Part shown: positions 6,477-8,133 of the stretch, piece by piece
How the letters are laid out: each line of letters opens with the position of its first letter
How positions within the stretch are numbered: the first letter of the stretch is position 1
Source: Gemmatimonadales bacterium
GTDB lineage: Bacteria; Gemmatimonadota; Gemmatimonadetes; Palauibacterales; Palauibacteraceae
Length of the DNA: 8,133 nt
NCBI GenBank assembly: GCA_030608825.1
Contig: JAUWDL010000041.1
Span: 1 to 8,133 of the forward strand
Reading direction: 5' to 3'
Position numbers and translations under genes: made by a program
The notes under the pieces: model-generated
Database searches by the model: none
Seen by the model: the letters and a program-made list of their open reading frames with translations, nothing else
What the model was told of the DNA's origin: nothing

Positions 6477-6770
6477 TTGCCGAAATTCGTCATCGAGCGC
6501 GATTTGCCGGGAGCGGGTAACCTCACGGATGAGCAGTTCCAGAAAGTCGCGCAGAAGTCCTGCGATGTCCTTCGAGCCCTCGGCCCCGACATCCAGTGGG
6601 TGCAGAGCTACGTTTCCGCCGAGAAGCTGTACTGCGTGTACATCGCGAAGGACGAGAGCCTGCTCCACGAGCATGCCGAGCGGGGCGGGTTCCCGCTGAC
6701 TCGCATATCCAGGGTCGAGCGGATGCTCGATCCCACGTCCGAGGAGGGCGCGCCGGAAGCGACGGCATAG
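6477..6770 (+). CDS. DUF4242 / nickel-binding-type small protein
   Basis: A 97-aa protein of the DUF4242 family; its best-known member is the Streptomyces nickel-binding protein SCO4226. It is expected to form a small ferredoxin-like fold. Typical segments are PKFVIERDLPGAG (2-14), AQKSCDVLRALGPDIQWVQSYV (25-46), EKLYCVYIAKDESLLHEHAERGGFP (49-73) and RMLDPT (82-87). The HEH at 64-66 is a candidate metal site. The TTG start is chosen because AAGGGAG lies 6 nt upstream and because family members begin with MPKFVIE-like sequence. The short Glu/Pro/Ala-rich C-terminal tail appears variable. It is transcribed away from padR, and the shared upstream region holds the PadR-type palindromes, so PadR may also control it. 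Metal binding is by family resemblance, not shown here. Confidence 0.85.
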   Translation: MPKFVIERDLPGAGNLTDEQFQKVAQKSCDVLRALGPDIQWVQSYVSAEKLYCVYIAKDESLLHEHAERGGFPLTRISRVERMLDPTSEEGAPEATA

Positions 6771-6848
6771 CCAGCCAGAGCCGCCGCCCGGGCGACACAC
6801 GCCCACGCCGGCGAATTCGATCCACCTAGATTCGTAAAGAGCCTACGA

Positions 6849-6915
6849 CGCTCGGGACAGGAGCCTCCGTCTCACGCCGCTGGTGAGCGGAGTTCAACGG
6901 GGTAGTCCGAGAGCG
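6849..6915 (+). promoter_or_regulatory. candidate structured RNA leader of the PLP enzyme gene
   Basis: A hairpin at 6865-6892 has arms CTCCG-CTCAC and GTGAG-CGGAG (10 bp, one bulged T at 6870, 7-nt loop). It is enclosed by a second stem: CGCTC and GGAC (6849-6858) pair with GTCC and GAGCG (6905-6915), 9 bp in all with a small internal loop. The outer 3' arm ends one base before the Shine-Dalgarno AGGAG (6917-6921). The heptamer AGGAGCC at the ribosome site (6917-6923) is repeated at 6859-6865 inside the fold. I do not see the conserved cores of SAM or SAH riboswitches. There is no T-run after the hairpin, so it is not an intrinsic terminator. It might instead be a protein-binding palindrome. 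Confidence 0.4.
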
Positions 6916-6926
6916 CAGGAGCCATG

Positions 6927-8133
6927 ATGAGCGACGACGCGAAGCTCCCACGATACAAGAAGACCCACATCGGGGAACATCGTCTTCGCCCCGAGAGCCT
7001 GATGATGAGCCACGGCTACGATCCGGCGCTCTCGGAGGGGGCGCTGAAGTCCCCGATCTTCCAGACGTCCACCTTCGTGTTCGAGAGCGCCGAGGCGGGA
7101 AAGGCCTACTTCGAGATCGCCCTGGGGCTGCGCGAGCAAGGCCCGACCGAGCGTTCGGGCCTCATCTACAGCCGTCTCAACAATCCGGATCTGGAGATCC
7201 TCGAGGATCGTCTGACGTTGTGGGACGAGGCCGAGGCCGCCGCCGTGTTCACGAGCGGCATGGCGGCGATCTCCACCGCTCTGCTCGCCTTCCTGCGGCC
7301 GGGAGACGTGTTGCTGCACAGCGAGCCGCTGTACGGCGGGACGGACTATCTGGTCAACCACATCCTGCCCGAGTTCGGGATCAGGTCCGTCCCGTTTCCC
7401 GCCGGACGACCGATCGCCGATATCGAAGAGGGCATCCGCGAGGGAGTGGGCGACGGTCCGCTCAAGGTCGTCCTCATCGAGACGCCCTCGAACCCGACCA
7501 ACGCTCTGGTCGATATCGAAAGCACGGCCACGCTGGCCCGCTCGCTGGGGCAGGACGGCGAGCCTCCGATCGTCATGGTGGACAACACCTTCCTGGGCCC
7601 GATCTGGCAGCATCCGTTGCGTCACGGCGCCGACCTCGTGCTCTATTCCGCGACGAAGTTCATCGGAGGCCACAGCGACGTGATCGCCGGCGCGTGCCTG
7701 GGAGGCTCCGAGGCGCTCGACACGGTCCGGACGCTGAGGACGTTCATCGGCTCGGGCGCGGATCCCTGGACCGGGTGGTTGCTGATGAGGAGCCTCGAGA
7801 CGCTCAAGATGCGCATGACGGCACAGGTGAAGAACGCCAGGTACGTCGCGGACTATCTGCACGACCACCCGAAGGTGCGCGGCGTGAACTACCTGGGCTT
7901 GATGGCCGAGGATCACCCCATGTTCGGCGTCTATCGCACCCAATGTCTCGCTCCGGGGTCACTGATCTCCTTCGATGTCGAAGGCGGTGAGAAGGGTGCG
8001 TTCCGGTTTCTGAACGCCCTCGAGCTCGTGAAGCTGGCGGTCAGCCTCGGCAGCACGGAATCGCTGGCGGAGCATCCCGCGGCCATGACTCATGCCGAGT
8101 TGCCTCCCGAGGAGAGGGAGCGGGAAGGGATCG
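6927..8133 (+). CDS. cystathionine gamma-synthase / methionine gamma-lyase family PLP enzyme (3' end cut off)
   Basis: A pyridoxal-phosphate enzyme of the Cys/Met metabolism (trans-sulfuration) family; 402 residues are visible and the last approximately 30 run past the window. The Schiff-base lysine is Lys244 in YSATKFIGGHSD. Other cofactor residues are YSR (Tyr81, Arg83), SGM (110-112) and Asp219 in VDNTF. Tyr136 in LYGGT stacks on the PLP ring, and SLGSTESL (373-380) followed by HPAAMTH forms part of the substrate site. ATG 6927 is preferred because AGGAG (6917-6921) is 5 nt upstream; the adjacent ATG 6924 would be too close. The N-terminus (KKTHIGEHRLRPESLMM) and an insertion before YSR make it longer than classic MetB; it resembles a subfamily annotated as cystathionine gamma-synthase family. 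Gly at the position of the reactive Cys of classic methionine gamma-lyase (YGG, not YGC) argues against a typical MGL. Synthase, lyase or sulfhydrylase activity cannot be decided here. Confidence 0.92.
   Translation, partial: MSDDAKLPRYKKTHIGEHRLRPESLMMSHGYDPALSEGALKSPIFQTSTFVFESAEAGKAYFEIALGLREQGPTERSGLIYSRLNNPDLEILEDRLTLWDEAEAAAVFTSGMAAISTALLAFLRPGDVLLHSEPLYGGTDYLVNHILPEFGIRSVPFPAGRPIADIEEGIREGVGDGPLKVVLIETPSNPTNALVDIESTATLARSLGQDGEPPIVMVDNTFLGPIWQHPLRHGADLVLYSATKFIGGHSDVIAGACLGGSEALDTVRTLRTFIGSGADPWTGWLLMRSLETLKMRMTAQVKNARYVADYLHDHPKVRGVNYLGLMAEDHPMFGVYRTQCLAPGSLISFDVEGGEKGAFRFLNALELVKLAVSLGSTESLAEHPAAMTHAELPPEEREREGI

Noticed and set aside
6785..6794. Palindrome CGCCCGGGCG after the DUF4242 gene
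   Set aside because: It is a 10-bp GC palindrome with no loop and no T-run; expected by chance in such GC-rich sequence, so not called a terminator.
7421..7520. Two GATATCGAA matches resembling the PadR palindrome
   Set aside because: They lie inside the PLP enzyme coding sequence, lack the full CGATATATCG core, and simply encode Asp-Ile-Glu.
7220..7990. Plus-strand 256-codon open frame inside the PLP enzyme gene
   Set aside because: It is an out-of-frame shadow of a gene with every catalytic motif intact; its product is Arg/Gly-rich without family features.

Overview
The window is GC-rich bacterial DNA (roughly two-thirds G+C by eye) and almost entirely coding. Frequent GTG and TTG starts and a periplasmic-adaptor plus ABC-exporter operon suggest a Gram-negative-type (two-membrane) bacterium. 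No rRNA or clear taxonomic marker is present, so I do not name a lineage. There are no tRNAs, CRISPR arrays or complete mobile elements.

Layout. (1) Positions 1-56 hold the 3' tail of an unidentified plus-strand gene. It overlaps tail-to-tail with a small minus-strand YHS (metal-binding) protein. (2) Positions 367-4714 are a compact plus-strand operon for a tripartite-type ABC exporter: membrane-fusion protein, MacB/LolD-type ATPase, and two different FtsX-like permeases. The ATPase and first permease genes overlap by ATGA, and the two permease genes lie 7 nt apart. No outer-membrane channel gene is in view. (3) A stand-alone CoxG-like SRPBCC protein (4820-5278) follows. (4) On the minus strand lies a padR-type repressor gene (start about 6281) followed by a small membrane-anchored SHOCT-domain protein (stop at 5292), probably one operon. 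(5) A divergent DUF4242/nickel-binding-type protein (6477-6770) is read the other way. (6) The window ends inside a cystathionine gamma-synthase/methionine gamma-lyase family PLP enzyme (6927 to beyond 8133).

The two most informative non-coding stretches are these. The padR/DUF4242 divergent region carries two copies of CGATATATCGGTA spaced 24 bp apart. They sit inside and just downstream of a plausible padR promoter, as expected for PadR autorepression. The leader of the PLP enzyme folds on paper into a hairpin enclosed by a second long-range stem that ends next to the ribosome binding site. I do not recognise this as a known riboswitch class.

Functionally, the exporter operon is a self-contained unit with unknown substrate. 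The padR-SHOCT pair and the DUF4242 gene may form a small envelope or metal-stress module under one repressor. The PLP enzyme belongs to sulfur amino acid metabolism. These links are inferred from gene order only.
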